64,000 nt of DNA, from the NCBI GenBank assembly GCA_000759755.1, contig BBMW01000009.1, forward strand, positions 124,001-188,000. The letters run 5' to 3'. The notes under the pieces were generated by a model that saw only the letters and a list, made by a program, of their open reading frames with translations, was not told where the DNA came from and searched no databases. The DNA comes from Citrobacter werkmanii NBRC 105721 (GTDB lineage Bacteria > Pseudomonadota > Gammaproteobacteria > Enterobacterales > Enterobacteriaceae). Below are positions 1 to 10,050 of the stretch, one piece after another. The position numbers and the translations under genes are program-made. Each line of letters begins with the position of its first letter. Position 1 is the stretch's first letter.

Positions 1-918
1 GATGAGGTCTACAAAGGCCCCGGTGATAACTTTTTTGGCACCCTCAGCGCATCCCGCCCGGAGATCTACCCCATCTACTGGTCCCAGGCGCAGATGCAGG
101 CCCGCCAGAGCGAAGAAATGGCCAATGCGCAGTCATTCCTTAATCGCCTGTGGACGTTTACAAGCGAAGGGAAACAATGGTTTAACCCGGACATCAGCGT
201 CATCTATCCTGACCGCATACGTCGTCGTCCGCCGGGAACAACGTCCAAAGGGCTGGGCGCGCATACGGATTCCGGCGCGCTGGAGCGCTGGCTTCTGCCG
301 GCATATCAGCAGGTCTTTGCTAATGTTTTCAATGGCAAGCTGGAAGATTACGATCCATGGCAGGCGGCGCATCGCACAGAAGTTGAAGAGTACACGGTAG
401 ATAACACCACTAAATGTTCAGTATTTCGTACCTTCCAGGGCTGGACGGCACTCTCCGATATGTTGCCAGGTCAGGGATTGTTGCACGTAGTCCCGATTCC
501 TGAAGCGATGGCCTATGTGCTATTACGTCCATTGCTTGACGATGTGCCGGAAGATGAGCTTTGCGGCGTCGCGCCCGGCAGAGTTCTGCCGATTTCCACG
601 CAATGGCATCCGCTACTGATAGAGGCGTTAACCAGTATTCCGCAACTGGACGCCGGAGACTCCGTCTGGTGGCATTGCGATGTGATCCACTCCGTCGCGC
701 CGGTGGAAAATCAGCAGGGTTGGGGCAATGTAATGTACATCCCTGCCGCGCCGATGTGCGAAAAGAATCTGGCTTATGCCCATAAAGTGAAGGCCGCGCT
801 GGAAAAAGGCGCGTCGCCGGGTGATTTCCCGCGCGAGGATTATGAAACTGACTGGGAAGGACGCTTCACGCTGGAGGATTTGAATATCCACGGTAAGCGT
901 GCGCTGGGTATTGCTTAG
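1..918 (+). CDS. ybiU: YbiU, DUF1479 family protein (5'-truncated by window edge)
   Basis: The reading frame is open from base 1 to the TAG at 916-918, giving 305 C-terminal residues of a family whose E. coli member has about 421. The start lies outside the window. The family (DUF1479) is related to iron/2-oxoglutarate-type oxygenases of unproven function. Visible features that fit are an HxD-like pair in GAHTDSGALERW (about residue 85 of this fragment) and the distal H in WWHCDVIHSVAP. The assignment rests on similarity to YbiU and on ybiT lying further right. The stop overlaps the stop of the convergent LacI-type gene by a few bases. In E. coli ybiU is next to ybiT; here three extra genes separate them. 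Confidence 0.9.
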   Translation, partial: DEVYKGPGDNFFGTLSASRPEIYPIYWSQAQMQARQSEEMANAQSFLNRLWTFTSEGKQWFNPDISVIYPDRIRRRPPGTTSKGLGAHTDSGALERWLLPAYQQVFANVFNGKLEDYDPWQAAHRTEVEEYTVDNTTKCSVFRTFQGWTALSDMLPGQGLLHVVPIPEAMAYVLLRPLLDDVPEDELCGVAPGRVLPISTQWHPLLIEALTSIPQLDAGDSVWWHCDVIHSVAPVENQQGWGNVMYIPAAPMCEKNLAYAHKVKAALEKGASPGDFPREDYETDWEGRFTLEDLNIHGKRALGIA

Positions 919-1988
919 CTGTCGTACAGTCCTTCCCGATCCACGGCGGTGCGTCGTTTCCCCTGACGTATCCGCCGTACTGATTCCCGTACGGCCAGCA
1001 TGCCGTTAAGCAACAACGTCCACACCGGCGCATCCGGGCGCATCAGCCGCTGCTGGAGCATATATACCGCTTCCGTTCCCAGTTCATCACGGGGAACATG
1101 AACTGCGGTTAAGGGTACATCCTGAATTGCCGCCAGATTAAAGCCGTCGATGCTCATGACAGAGACGTCCTGAGGTACGCGCAGGCCGTGTTTTTGCAGG
1201 GCACTGATGGTACCCGCCGCCATAAAATCGCCGCCAACTAAAAATGCAGTCGGCAGATCCTTACCCTTCCGCTCGATAAGCCAGACATTTACCAGCTCCT
1301 CCGTTTCACGAGCGCTAAAGCTCGGCACCACCAGCAGATCGCGCAGGTCATTAAATTTCAGGTTGTGTGACTGCCACGCGTCGCGGATCCCCGACAGGCG
1401 CAGCTCCATAGTGTAGCGGCGCAGACACATTACATTCAGCACCTCCCGGTGCCCCATTTCAAACAGATATTCCGCCGCCCGTTCGCCAATGGCGCGATGG
1501 TCCGGCGCGACGGCAGGCAGACGCATGTGCCGGTCCCGGCAGTTAATCAACATGCAGGGTTTAGCGACATCCACCGCCAGATCGTGGATATGAGGATCGT
1601 CGATACCGAGAAGAATGGCGGCCTGGGTGTCCGGCTCGTTCATTCGCGCCAGAAACAACTGCGCATCGCTGTCGTTCTCTTCCAGCGCGCAGTAGCGCAG
1701 GCGGACTTCGTGGGACGCCAGGCCTTTACTCACGCTCTGGATCACGCGGTAGTAAAAGATGTCGGACCGCTCGTCAAACGCCCGCTGCGGGGCAAAAACA
1801 ACCAGACAGTTAAGCAGCAAACGCCCGGCCGCCATGCCTTCAATCACCCCTAATTCCCGCGCGCATGCCAACACCTTTGCCCGTGCTTTCTCACTGGTGT
1901 TGGCCTTCCCCGCCAGCACGCGAGAAACCGTGCTGATTGAGAGCTGAGTACGGGCTGCGATTTCGGTAATTTTTAGCCTTTTGTCCAT
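915..1988 (-). CDS. LacI/GalR-family transcriptional regulator
   Basis: A protein of about 357 residues with the LacI-family architecture. The N-terminal helix-turn-helix reads ITEIAARTQLSISTVSRVLAG followed by the hinge helix region, and a periplasmic-binding-protein-like sensor domain follows (VGGDFMAAGTISALQKHGLRVPQDVSVMSIDGFN is typical). I place the start at the ATG at 1988 (MDKRLKITEI), which has a GGAG about 12 bases upstream. Starts at 2003 and 2036 are possible in frame but lack a clear ribosome site and would place coding sequence over a palindrome at 2013-2030. It diverges from a transporter/alpha-glucosidase pair, so it is probably their local regulator, responding to a sugar or sugar acid. 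The effector is unknown. It has no counterpart at this position in K-12. Confidence 0.87.
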   Translation of the reverse strand: MDKRLKITEIAARTQLSISTVSRVLAGKANTSEKARAKVLACARELGVIEGMAAGRLLLNCLVVFAPQRAFDERSDIFYYRVIQSVSKGLASHEVRLRYCALEENDSDAQLFLARMNEPDTQAAILLGIDDPHIHDLAVDVAKPCMLINCRDRHMRLPAVAPDHRAIGERAAEYLFEMGHREVLNVMCLRRYTMELRLSGIRDAWQSHNLKFNDLRDLLVVPSFSARETEELVNVWLIERKGKDLPTAFLVGGDFMAAGTISALQKHGLRVPQDVSVMSIDGFNLAAIQDVPLTAVHVPRDELGTEAVYMLQQRLMRPDAPVWTLLLNGMLAVRESVRRIRQGKRRTAVDREGLYDS

Positions 1989-2012
1989 TTTGTGATCTGG
2001 CTCCATTTGCAA

Positions 2013-2030
2013 AATGAAAAAATTTTCATT
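2013..2030. promoter_or_regulatory. Palindrome near the LacI-type regulator start (candidate operator)
   Basis: AATGAAAA-AA-TTTTCATT has perfect 8-base arms. It lies just upstream of the preferred start of the regulator at 1988, where an autoregulatory operator would sit. The binding protein is an inference. Confidence 0.35.
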
Positions 2031-2072
2031 GCTCATTTATCAGTAAATAACTGGCATAGGAGCCATCATGCC

Positions 2073-2090
2073 AAATGACTTAAGTCATTT
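2073..2090. promoter_or_regulatory. Perfect 18-bp palindrome in the divergent promoter region (candidate operator)
   Basis: AAATGACTTAAGTCATTT is a perfect inverted repeat in the 288-bp interval between the LacI-type gene and the transporter. LacI-family operators are palindromes of about this size, though most have a central CG and this one has a central TTAA. A second inverted pair, GTCACAC at 2151-2157 and GTGTGAC at 2226-2232, lies closer to the transporter. Confidence 0.45.
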
Positions 2091-2276
2091 ATGAGAAATT
2101 TTGCACAAAAACAACTATTTCCCGCTCATGTTCTCCCTTAAGGTGAACTTGTCACACCACTTCCATACTAGTTGTATATCAACTTTCATATTTTAAATGT
2201 ATATAAATCAAAGCCATAAAAATTTGTGTGACACCTGAACCTCCGTCCCCTTACCGTCCGTCTTGTGGAGAGTAAA

Positions 2277-3578
2277 ATGAGTCAGGACATCAATAACACC
2301 ATTGCGACAAGCAAAACCCGTCGCGTCATTAAGAACTTGCGCTGGTACATCCTGGTGCTGTTCTTACTTGGCGTCACCGTTAACTACATCACCCGAAACT
2401 CGCTCGGGATCCTCGCCCCGGAACTGAAAGAGAGCCTCGGCATCACCACCGAGCAATACTCCTGGATCGTCGGCGCGTTCCAGATCGCCTACACCATTTT
2501 CCAGCCCCTGTGCGGCTGGCTGATTGACGTTATCGGCCTGAAAATTGGCTTTATGGTCTGCGCCGGGATCTGGGCGTTGATGTGTATTTTCCATGCGGGC
2601 GCCGGAAGCTGGCTGCACCTGGCGATTCTGCGCTTCTTTATGGGTGCTTCTGAAGCCGCCGCTACCCCGGCGAACGCCAAAACCATTGGCGAATGGTTCC
2701 CGAAATCAGAGCGTCCCGTTGCCGCTGGCTGGGCGGGCGTAGGCTTTTCCATCGGCGCGATGCTGGCGCCGCCTATCATCTACTTTGCTCACACCTCGTT
2801 CGGCTGGCAGGGCGCGTTTATGTTTACCGGCGTGCTGGCGCTGCTATGGGTGATCCTGTGGTGGGCGTTCTACCACAATCCGGAACAGCACCCGAACCTG
2901 GGTAAGGACGAGCTGGCATTTATCAAACAGGATAACGAACCGCCAGCGGTGAAACTGCACTTCCTGACTGCGCTGAAGACCGTCTCAAAAAACAAACGCT
3001 TCTACGGTATCGCCATCCCGGCCTTTATGGCGGAACCGGCCTGGGCGGTGCTGAGCTTCTGGGTGCCGCTGTACCTTGCCAAAGAGCACGGTATGGATTT
3101 GAAGCAGATTGCGATGTTTGCCTGGCTGCCGTTCCTCGCCGCCGACCTCGGTAGCGTGGCGAGCGGTTACCTGACGCGTCTGTATACCCGTCTGTTCGGC
3201 TGCTCCCGCGTTAACTCTGTGGTAGCAAGCTCCGTGACGGGCGCGTTCCTAATGATCTCTCTGGGCATCGTGGCCATCACCCGCGACCCGTATATCACCA
3301 TCGTGCTGATCTCCATCGGTGGCTTCGGGCACCAGATCATCTCCTGCATGCTGAGCGCCCTGGTCGTTGAGTCGTTCGACAAAGGCCAGATGGCGACTGT
3401 CAACGGCATGCGCGGCTCTGCGGCGTGGATCGCCAGCTTCCTGTTCTCGCTGTTAATCGGCGTAACCGCCGACAAAATCGGCTTTAACCCGCTGTTTATT
3501 GCCATGGGCTTCTTTGACCTGATTGGCGCTGTCTTCCTGGTAGCATTTATTGCTGAACGTCGCGCTAAACGCGCCTGA
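2277..3578 (+). CDS. MFS transporter, anion:cation symporter (ExuT-like) family
   Basis: A 433-residue inner-membrane protein with about 12 hydrophobic segments, closely resembling the hexuronate transporter ExuT (NYITRN near the N-terminus, GxxxxAYTxxQPxxGWxxDxxGxKIG in the 2-3 loop, EWFPKSER, SIGAMLAPPII). ExuT relatives move sugar acids with protons. The start is the ATG at 2277 with GGAG six bases upstream; an in-frame GTG at 2265 would add four residues and overlaps that ribosome site. The next gene, a GH31 glycosidase, begins 17 bases after the stop, so the two form an operon. Together they suggest uptake and cytoplasmic hydrolysis of an alpha-linked, probably acidic, glycoside. This substrate is inferred from family membership only. 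Confidence 0.88.
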   Translation: MSQDINNTIATSKTRRVIKNLRWYILVLFLLGVTVNYITRNSLGILAPELKESLGITTEQYSWIVGAFQIAYTIFQPLCGWLIDVIGLKIGFMVCAGIWALMCIFHAGAGSWLHLAILRFFMGASEAAATPANAKTIGEWFPKSERPVAAGWAGVGFSIGAMLAPPIIYFAHTSFGWQGAFMFTGVLALLWVILWWAFYHNPEQHPNLGKDELAFIKQDNEPPAVKLHFLTALKTVSKNKRFYGIAIPAFMAEPAWAVLSFWVPLYLAKEHGMDLKQIAMFAWLPFLAADLGSVASGYLTRLYTRLFGCSRVNSVVASSVTGAFLMISLGIVAITRDPYITIVLISIGGFGHQIISCMLSALVVESFDKGQMATVNGMRGSAAWIASFLFSLLIGVTADKIGFNPLFIAMGFFDLIGAVFLVAFIAERRAKRA

Positions 3579-3595
3579 TAGTGGATGTATTACAT

Positions 3596-5959
3596 ATGAA
3601 AACCCTGAAAAACTGGATCGTAGATAAGCAGTCAGCAAACCATCTTGAACTGCTGGTCGATAACCAGCACCGTCTGTGTCTGTATGTGCTGGAAGAGAAT
3701 CTTTTCCGCGTGCTGGTTAAGCGTAAAGGCGAGCTGGCGCTGGACCGCACCTGGAGCATCGCCCCGGAAAAAGACGTGCCGTGGGAAGGTCGCCATCGTG
3801 ACGACATAAGCGGCTTCTCCTGCCCGGCCTGGAACCTGACGCAGCAGGATGGTGCGCTAACCGTGGCAACCGAACGGCTGCGCGTGACCGTCCACCAGCC
3901 GCTGTGGCTGGAGTGGCACTACTGCAATGAGGCGGGCGAGTGGCAGTCGCTGGTCAATGACCGACCCACCAGCGCATACCTGCTGAATGCACACGGCGAC
4001 GGCGTGGCGCACTATCTCAGCCGCCGTAAGGATGAGCGTTTCTACGGCCTGGGTGAGAAAGCGGGCGATCTGCAGCGCAACGGTAAACGTTATGAGATGC
4101 GCAACCTCGATGCGATGGGCTATAACGCAGCCAGCACTGACCCGCTGTACAAGCACATCCCGTTCACTATCGCCCATCGCCATGATGTGAGCTACGGCCT
4201 GTTCTACGACAACCTGAGCAGTTGCTGGCTGGATTTGGGTAACGAAATCGATAACTACCACACCGCCTATCGCCGCTGGCAGGCGGAAGCGGGTGATATT
4301 GATTACTACATCTTTACCGGCAAGCGAGTGCTGGACGTCACCAAAGCCTTTGTCCGTCTGACCGGCAAAACGTTGTTCGGACCAAAATGGAGCCTGGGCT
4401 ACAGTGGCTCGACCATGCACTATACCGACGCATCGGACGCGCAGAACCAACTGATGAACTTCATCCGCCTGTGCGCAGAACACGCTATTCCATGCGACTC
4501 GTTCCAGCTCTCTTCCGGTTACACCTCGATCAACGGCAAGCGTTACGTCTTTAACTGGAACTACGACAAAGTGCCGCAACCGAAGGTGATGAGCCAGGCG
4601 TTCCACGACGCGGGGCTGAAACTGGCGGCCAATATCAAACCGTGCCTGTTGCAGGATCACCCGCGTTATAACGAAGTAGCAGAACGCGGCCTGTTTATTC
4701 GCGATTCCGAAAGCAATACACCAGAACGTTCCAGCTTCTGGGATGACGAAGGCTCTAACCTCGACTTTACCAACCCGCAGACTATTCAGTGGTGGCAGGA
4801 AGGCGTCACCACGCAGTTGCTGGAGATGGGGATCGACTCTACCTGGAACGACAACAACGAGTTTGAAGTGTGGGACGGCGAAGCGCGCTGCCATGGCTTC
4901 GGCCAGGAAATCGCTATCAAGCACATTCGCCCGGTGATGCCGCTGCTGATGATGCGCGCCTCGCTGGAAGCGCAGCAGCGTTTCGCCCCGGAGAAGCGCC
5001 CATATCTCATCTCCCGTTCCGGCTGCGCCGGGATGCAGCGCTACGTGCAGACCTGGAGCGGCGATAACCGCACAAGTTGGGACACCCTGCGCTTCAACAC
5101 CCGCATGGGGCTGGGGATGAGCTTGTCCGGGCTGTTCAACGTCGGTCACGACGTCGGCGGTTTCTCCGGCGACAAACCGGATGCCGAGCTGTTTGTCCGC
5201 TGGGTACAAAACGGCGTGATGCATCCGCGCTTTACCATTCACTCATGGAATGATGACCACACGGTGAACGAGCCGTGGATGTATCCGGGCGTGACGCCTG
5301 CCATTCGTGGTGCCATTGAACTGCGCTATCGCCTGCTGCCGTATCTTTACACCCTGCTCTGGCAGGCGCATGCCGACGACGAGCCGATGCTGCGCCCGAC
5401 CTTCCTCGATCACGAGCACGATGCGCAGACCTTTGAAGAGTGCGATGACTTCCTGCTGGGTCGCGACCTACTGGTCGCCAGCGTCGTCGAAGCCGGGCAG
5501 CGCGAGCGCCGGGTCTGGCTGCCGGATAACGAAACGGGCTGGTATGATTTTTACACCCACGCGTGGTATGCGGGCGGGCAATCCATCGTCCTCGATGCGC
5601 CGCTGGAAAAACTGCCGCTGCTGGTGCGCGCCGGAGCCGGTCTGCCGCTGAGCGAGCGCATCACGCATGTGAGTGCCGAAAAAGATACGGCCCGCGAGCT
5701 GAAGCTGTTCCCGGTTAAAGGCGTCGGCACGACCTCCGGGCTGCTGTTTGAAGACGACGGTGAAAGCTGGGGCTATCAGAACGGCAATGCGCTGTGGGTG
5801 GAATGGGAAATGGTGTGCGATGGCGCAACCATCAACCTGAAGGTGAACGCGCGCGGGGATTATCGTCCGGCGTGGAAGGCACTGAAGGTGTCGTTACCGG
5901 TAGGGGAAAAACGTAAGCTGCTGGTGAACGGGGTTGAAGGGGGTGAGTGGCTGGTGTAG
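3596..5959 (+). CDS. Glycoside hydrolase family 31 alpha-glucosidase-like enzyme
   Basis: A 787-residue protein with the GH31 layout: an N-terminal beta-sandwich, a central (beta/alpha)8 barrel and C-terminal beta domains. The catalytic nucleophile is expected in STWNDNNEFEVWDG (roughly residues 413-426), which matches the WxDMNE signature with N in place of M. The acid/base is expected in WSGDNRTSWDTL. GH31 enzymes release alpha-glucosyl, alpha-xylosyl or related sugars with retention. There is no signal peptide, so the enzyme is cytoplasmic and fits the co-transcribed transporter. It is not a close match to E. coli YicI. I chose the ATG at 3596 (MKTLKNWIV); an in-frame GTG at 3581 is possible. 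The linkage cleaved cannot be read from the sequence. Confidence 0.87.
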   Translation: MKTLKNWIVDKQSANHLELLVDNQHRLCLYVLEENLFRVLVKRKGELALDRTWSIAPEKDVPWEGRHRDDISGFSCPAWNLTQQDGALTVATERLRVTVHQPLWLEWHYCNEAGEWQSLVNDRPTSAYLLNAHGDGVAHYLSRRKDERFYGLGEKAGDLQRNGKRYEMRNLDAMGYNAASTDPLYKHIPFTIAHRHDVSYGLFYDNLSSCWLDLGNEIDNYHTAYRRWQAEAGDIDYYIFTGKRVLDVTKAFVRLTGKTLFGPKWSLGYSGSTMHYTDASDAQNQLMNFIRLCAEHAIPCDSFQLSSGYTSINGKRYVFNWNYDKVPQPKVMSQAFHDAGLKLAANIKPCLLQDHPRYNEVAERGLFIRDSESNTPERSSFWDDEGSNLDFTNPQTIQWWQEGVTTQLLEMGIDSTWNDNNEFEVWDGEARCHGFGQEIAIKHIRPVMPLLMMRASLEAQQRFAPEKRPYLISRSGCAGMQRYVQTWSGDNRTSWDTLRFNTRMGLGMSLSGLFNVGHDVGGFSGDKPDAELFVRWVQNGVMHPRFTIHSWNDDHTVNEPWMYPGVTPAIRGAIELRYRLLPYLYTLLWQAHADDEPMLRPTFLDHEHDAQTFEECDDFLLGRDLLVASVVEAGQRERRVWLPDNETGWYDFYTHAWYAGGQSIVLDAPLEKLPLLVRAGAGLPLSERITHVSAEKDTARELKLFPVKGVGTTSGLLFEDDGESWGYQNGNALWVEWEMVCDGATINLKVNARGDYRPAWKALKVSLPVGEKRKLLVNGVEGGEWLV

Positions 5960-6146
5960 TGCTGCCTGATGCCCTCACCCTACCCCTCTTCCACAGGGAG
6001 AGGGAATAAAGGCTCGACGCCTTTCCCTAAGTATTTCGCGCTGCAGGAAGGCGGCAAACCTGTGAATCCCCGGGAGCTTACATTAGTAAGTGACCGGGGT
6101 GAACAGGTGAAGCCAACACATCTGCAGCGTGAAAGACGACGGGAAA
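5960..6146. other. Intergenic region between GH31 gene and ybiT
   Basis: These 187 bases separate two convergent genes. A BIME-like run (CCCTCACCCTACCCCTCTTCC followed by AGGGAGAGGG, about 5972-6004) can fold into a hairpin. I see no gene here. Confidence 0.4.
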
Positions 6147-7742
6147 TTAGCCGTCGATACCTTTACTACGCAGGTAATCTTCGTAGTTACCGGTGAAGTC
6201 GATCACGCGCTCCGGCGTAATTTCAATCACGCGGGTGGCCAGCGAGCTGACAAACTCACGGTCGTGAGAAACGAAAATCAACGTGCCCTGATACATTTCC
6301 AGCGCCATGTTCAACGACTCAATTGATTCCATATCCAGGTGGTTGGTTGGTTCATCCATTACCAGAATATTCGGTTTCTGCATCATCAGCTTACCGAACA
6401 GCATGCGCCCTTTTTCACCACCGGAGAGCACTTTTGCAGGCTTCTTGATATCATCCTGGCTGAACAGCAGACGACCGAGGAAGCTGCGCACAACCTGCTC
6501 GTCGTCGCCTTCTTGTTTCCACTGACTCATCCATTCGAAGACCGTCAGATCGTTTTCAAACTCATATTCATGATCCTGCGCGTAGTAACCGACCTGCGCG
6601 TTTTCGGACCACTTCACGGTACCGTTATCCGGCTGCAAATCACCGACCAGCGTTTTCAGCATAGTGGATTTACCCACGCCGTTGGCGCCCAGAATGGCAA
6701 TCTTCTCACCCACTTCGAGCAGCAGATTGAAGTTTTTAAACAATGGGCCTTCATCAAAACCTTTGGTAAGCGCTTCCACTTCCAGCGCGTTACGGAACAG
6801 TTTCTTATCCTGCTCGAAGCGGATGAACGGGTTCTGACGGCTGGAAGCTTTAACTTCTTCCAGTTTAATTTTATCGATCTGACGGGCGCGGGAAGTCGCC
6901 TGACGAGATTTCGATGCGTTAGCGCTAAAGCGGCTGACGAAGGATTGCAGGTCGGCAATCTGTGCTTTCTTCTTGGCGTTATCGGCCAGCAGACGTTCAC
7001 GCGCCTGAGTCGCCGCCGTCATGTATTCGTCGTAGTTACCTGGATACACACGCAGTTCGCCGTAGTCCAGATCCGCCATGTGCGTACAGACCATGTTCAG
7101 GAAGTGACGGTCGTGCGAAATGATGATCATGGTGCTGTCACGTTCGTTCAGCGTCTGCTCCAGCCAGCGGATGGTGTCGATATCCAGGTTGTTCGTTGGT
7201 TCGTCGAGCAGCAGAATATCCGGGTTTGAGAACAGTGCCTGGGCCAGAAGCACACGCAGCTTCCAGCCGGGTGCGACTTCGCTCATCGGGCCGTAATGTT
7301 GTTCTACCGGAATACCCACGCCCAGCAGCAGTTCGCCCGCACGCGCTTCCGCAGAGTAGCCGTCCATTTCACCGTACTGAACTTCGAGGTCAGCCACTTT
7401 ATAGCCGTCTTCTTCGCTCATTTCGGCCAGAGCGTATATACGATCGCGCTCCTGCTTCACTTCCCACAGTTCACCGTGACCCATGATTACGGTGTCAAGC
7501 ACGGTGAATTCTTCAAAGGCGAACTGATCCTGGCGCAGCTTACCGATGCGCTCATTCGGATCGAGGGAAACGTTACCCAGCGTCGGTTCGAGATCACCGC
7601 CAAGAATTTTCATAAAAGTGGATTTACCGCTACCGTTCGCGCCAATCAGGCCGTAACGGTTGCCGCCGCCAAATTTGACGGAAATATTTTCAAACAGCGG
7701 CTTACTGCCGAACTGCATGGTGACGTTGCTGGAAACTAACAC
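6147..7742 (-). CDS. ybiT: ABC-F family ATPase YbiT
   Basis: A 531-residue soluble protein with two ABC ATPase domains and no membrane segments, the pattern of the ABC-F family that acts on ribosomes. Domain 1 has Walker [10 protein letters not shown] (about residues 35-43) and Walker [12 protein letters not shown]. Domain 2 has Walker [10 protein letters not shown], the signature LSGGEKGR and Walker [12 protein letters not shown] charged inter-domain linker containing [22 protein letters not shown] corresponds to the P-site tRNA interaction motif. E. coli YbiT has 530 residues and is nearly identical in the stretches I recognise. It is monocistronic here and is divergent from ldtB. Confidence 0.96.
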   Translation of the reverse strand: MLVSSNVTMQFGSKPLFENISVKFGGGNRYGLIGANGSGKSTFMKILGGDLEPTLGNVSLDPNERIGKLRQDQFAFEEFTVLDTVIMGHGELWEVKQERDRIYALAEMSEEDGYKVADLEVQYGEMDGYSAEARAGELLLGVGIPVEQHYGPMSEVAPGWKLRVLLAQALFSNPDILLLDEPTNNLDIDTIRWLEQTLNERDSTMIIISHDRHFLNMVCTHMADLDYGELRVYPGNYDEYMTAATQARERLLADNAKKKAQIADLQSFVSRFSANASKSRQATSRARQIDKIKLEEVKASSRQNPFIRFEQDKKLFRNALEVEALTKGFDEGPLFKNFNLLLEVGEKIAILGANGVGKSTMLKTLVGDLQPDNGTVKWSENAQVGYYAQDHEYEFENDLTVFEWMSQWKQEGDDEQVVRSFLGRLLFSQDDIKKPAKVLSGGEKGRMLFGKLMMQKPNILVMDEPTNHLDMESIESLNMALEMYQGTLIFVSHDREFVSSLATRVIEITPERVIDFTGNYEDYLRSKGIDG

Positions 7743-7974
7743 TGGCGTATCCTGAAAGAGAAAGAAATATGTGACAAACCGCTTATTATGCCATAAGTCT
7801 ACGATAAGATCGCCCCTTCATGCTGAAGGGCTAAAGTGAAAGCAAAAGGAAAAAAATGTGATTTAGTACACATCCGAATTCCTTGTTGCTCAGATTGCAC
7901 ATATAATGCGTGCCCAACACTACATAAATCTCAACCCACTGGCCTGCCTGGCACTGAATCTCGCATACATGAAG

Positions 7975-8895
7975 ATGAATATGAAATTGACAACGCTTTT
8001 CGCGGCGGCACTTGCGGTAGTTGGTTTTTGCAACACTGCCTCAGCCGTCACGTACCCGCTGCCTACCGATGGTAGCCGTTTGATTGGCCAAAACCAGGTC
8101 ATCACCATTCCTGAAGGCAATACCCAACCGCTGGAGTATTTTGCGGCAGAATATCAGATGGGTCTGTCTAACATGCTGGAAGCCAACCCTGGCGTGGATA
8201 CTTTCCTGCCGAAGGGCGGCACCGTACTGAACATTCCTCAGCAGTTGATCCTGCCGGATACCGTGCATGAAGGTATTGTTATCAACAGCGCTGAAATGCG
8301 TCTGTACTACTACCCGAAAGGCACCAACACCGTTATCGTTCTGCCGATTGGTATCGGTCAGTTAGGCAAAGACACGCCAATCAACTGGACCACCAAAGTA
8401 GAACGTAAGAAAGCGGGCCCAACCTGGACGCCAACGGCGAAAATGCATGCGGAATACCGCGCTGCGGGCGAACCGCTGCCAGCCGTGGTTCCGGCAGGCC
8501 CGGATAACCCGATGGGTCTGTACGCCCTGTATATCGGTCGTCTGTATGCTATTCACGGCACCAATGCTAACTTCGGCGTTGGCTTACGTGTCAGCCACGG
8601 TTGCGTCCGTCTGCGTAATGACGACATCAAATTCCTGTTTGAAAATGTGCCGGTCGGCACTCGCGTACAGTTTATCGATGAGCCGGTGAAAGCCACTACC
8701 GAACCAGACGGCAGCCGTTACATCGAGGTACACAACCCACTGTCCACCACTGAAGCACAGTTTGAAGGCGGGGAAATCGTACCGATTACGCTGAACAAGA
8801 GCATTACCAGCGTCACCGGTCAGTCTGACGTTGATCAGTCCGTCGTTGATCAGGCGGTACAGAACCGTTCTGGTATGCCGGTTCGTCTGAACTAA
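7975..8895 (+). CDS. ldtB: L,D-transpeptidase LdtB (YbiS)
   Basis: A 306-residue envelope enzyme that attaches Braun lipoprotein to peptidoglycan meso-diaminopimelate. It has a signal peptide (MNMKLTTLF...FCNTASA), a LysM-like segment (about residues 40-90) and the YkuD catalytic domain. The active-site motif HGTN...SHGCVRL carries the nucleophilic cysteine. The length equals E. coli LdtB. I start at the ATG at 7975 (MNMKL) because it gives a proper signal peptide; the open frame extends upstream to 7906 without a leader-like sequence. A long hairpin follows at 8906-8935. Confidence 0.96.
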   Translation: MNMKLTTLFAAALAVVGFCNTASAVTYPLPTDGSRLIGQNQVITIPEGNTQPLEYFAAEYQMGLSNMLEANPGVDTFLPKGGTVLNIPQQLILPDTVHEGIVINSAEMRLYYYPKGTNTVIVLPIGIGQLGKDTPINWTTKVERKKAGPTWTPTAKMHAEYRAAGEPLPAVVPAGPDNPMGLYALYIGRLYAIHGTNANFGVGLRVSHGCVRLRNDDIKFLFENVPVGTRVQFIDEPVKATTEPDGSRYIEVHNPLSTTEAQFEGGEIVPITLNKSITSVTGQSDVDQSVVDQAVQNRSGMPVRLN

Positions 8896-8905
8896 TCTGC
8901 TATAT

Positions 8906-8935
8906 ATGCCCGATGGCGCCACGCTTATCGGGCAT
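8906..8935. repeat. REP-like hairpin between ldtB and ybiR
   Basis: ATGCCCGAT and ATCGGGCAT form 9-base perfect arms around GGCGCCACGCTT. This is the typical extragenic palindrome shape and lies between two convergent 3' ends, where it may act as a terminator or mRNA stabiliser. Confidence 0.6.
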
Positions 8936-8940
8936 AATCC

Positions 8941-10050
8941 TCACATCACCTGCAGCAAACCATACCCTACCAGTCCCGCCCATATCAGCATCGGCAGCGA
9001 ATACCAATGAAAACGCCACCAAATCCGTCGGTCGTTTGCCATGCGTAAAGCAATAAGATTTGCCAGCGATCCCGGCAGCAGTCCGAAGCCGCCCACATTA
9101 ACTGCCCAGGCCAGCAACAGCGTCGGCGGAACGTAGTTCAGCAATAAAATTGTACTGGGCACATTACTGATAAACTGCGACAGGCCAATGGCCGTCAACC
9201 AAAGACCCGGCGCAGAGAGCGTGCCAATCTGGTGGGTTATCCCCTGCAATGCCGGTAGCTGCGTCAGCAAATGCACATCAATGAACATCGCCATAAACAC
9301 CAGCAGCAGCGTCCAGTCCACGCTGAGGATGACGCGACGCGCCAGAACCATGAATCCCGCCGCCACAATCGCCAGGCCCCACAACTCTTGTTTTAACTCC
9401 AGCGCCGTCAGAAATATGATATACAGCGCCAGACAGCTCCACACCAGGCGTGGTTGCCAGTCCGGCGCGCGCGTCCCGGTATGATAGTGCAATGCTTTGT
9501 TTGGGAAACTGAACCAGCACAGCACCACCAGCGTCAGCATCATGGCACTCGCGAGCGGCGCCATTTGCCAGGTAAACGCGGTAAATGACAACCCGGAGCG
9601 CCCCCACATCAGGATATTTTGCGGATTGCCTATTGGCGTAAGCAACGATCCAGCGTTTACCGCCAGCGCCTCAAAGATAATCAGGCGATTTACCGGAATG
9701 GCGCATAATTTTTTCAGGGTGATGGTCAGCGGGACAACAATAAACAACGCAACATCGTTGGTCAGAAACGTCGACAGTAGCGCCGCCGCCAGCACCATAA
9801 ATATCGCCAGTTGGCGTTCTGTGTGAAAACGGCGGGTCATCTTGCGCCCTAACACATCGAAGTAACCGCTTAATTCAACGCCTTTGGTCAGTAACATCAG
9901 GCCGCTAAGGGTAATAATGGTGTGCCAGTCAATCGCTCCAGGCCAGGAGCGGGGCGTAAATGGCGTGAACACGCTCAGAACAACCCCGACGATGATTAAC
10001 AGCTGGAAAAAACGATCGCGCTGCAAGGCGCGTAGTAAAGGAAAACTCAT
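8941..10050 (-). CDS. ybiR: Putative anion/solute transporter YbiR
   Basis: A 369-residue inner-membrane protein with about ten hydrophobic segments, in the ArsB/NhaD-like ion transporter superfamily ([13 protein letters not shown] and [14 protein letters not shown] are family-like re-entrant loop motifs). E. coli YbiR is about 372 residues. Its start codon overlaps the end of mntR by 4 bases (10047-10050), so it is translationally coupled to the manganese regulator. The conserved pairing hints at a role in metal or anion homeostasis, but the substrate is not established. Confidence 0.92.
   Translation of the reverse strand: MSFPLLRALQRDRFFQLLIIVGVVLSVFTPFTPRSWPGAIDWHTIITLSGLMLLTKGVELSGYFDVLGRKMTRRFHTERQLAIFMVLAAALLSTFLTNDVALFIVVPLTITLKKLCAIPVNRLIIFEALAVNAGSLLTPIGNPQNILMWGRSGLSFTAFTWQMAPLASAMMLTLVVLCWFSFPNKALHYHTGTRAPDWQPRLVWSCLALYIIFLTALELKQELWGLAIVAAGFMVLARRVILSVDWTLLLVFMAMFIDVHLLTQLPALQGITHQIGTLSAPGLWLTAIGLSQFISNVPSTILLLNYVPPTLLLAWAVNVGGFGLLPGSLANLIALRMANDRRIWWRFHWYSLPMLIWAGLVGYGLLQVM

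Noticed and set aside
2141-2157. Possible CRP site GGTGA...TCACA upstream of the transporter
   Set aside because: The half-sites are 5 bases apart instead of 6 and the left half is imperfect, so I do not call it.
3857-5242. Long 461-codon frame on the minus strand
   Set aside because: It lies wholly antisense to the GH31 gene, has no recognisable domain or ribosome site, and is the expected shadow of a GC-rich third-position coding frame.
6339-7229. 296-codon plus-strand frame opposite ybiT
   Set aside because: Antisense to the ATPase domains of ybiT with no family features.
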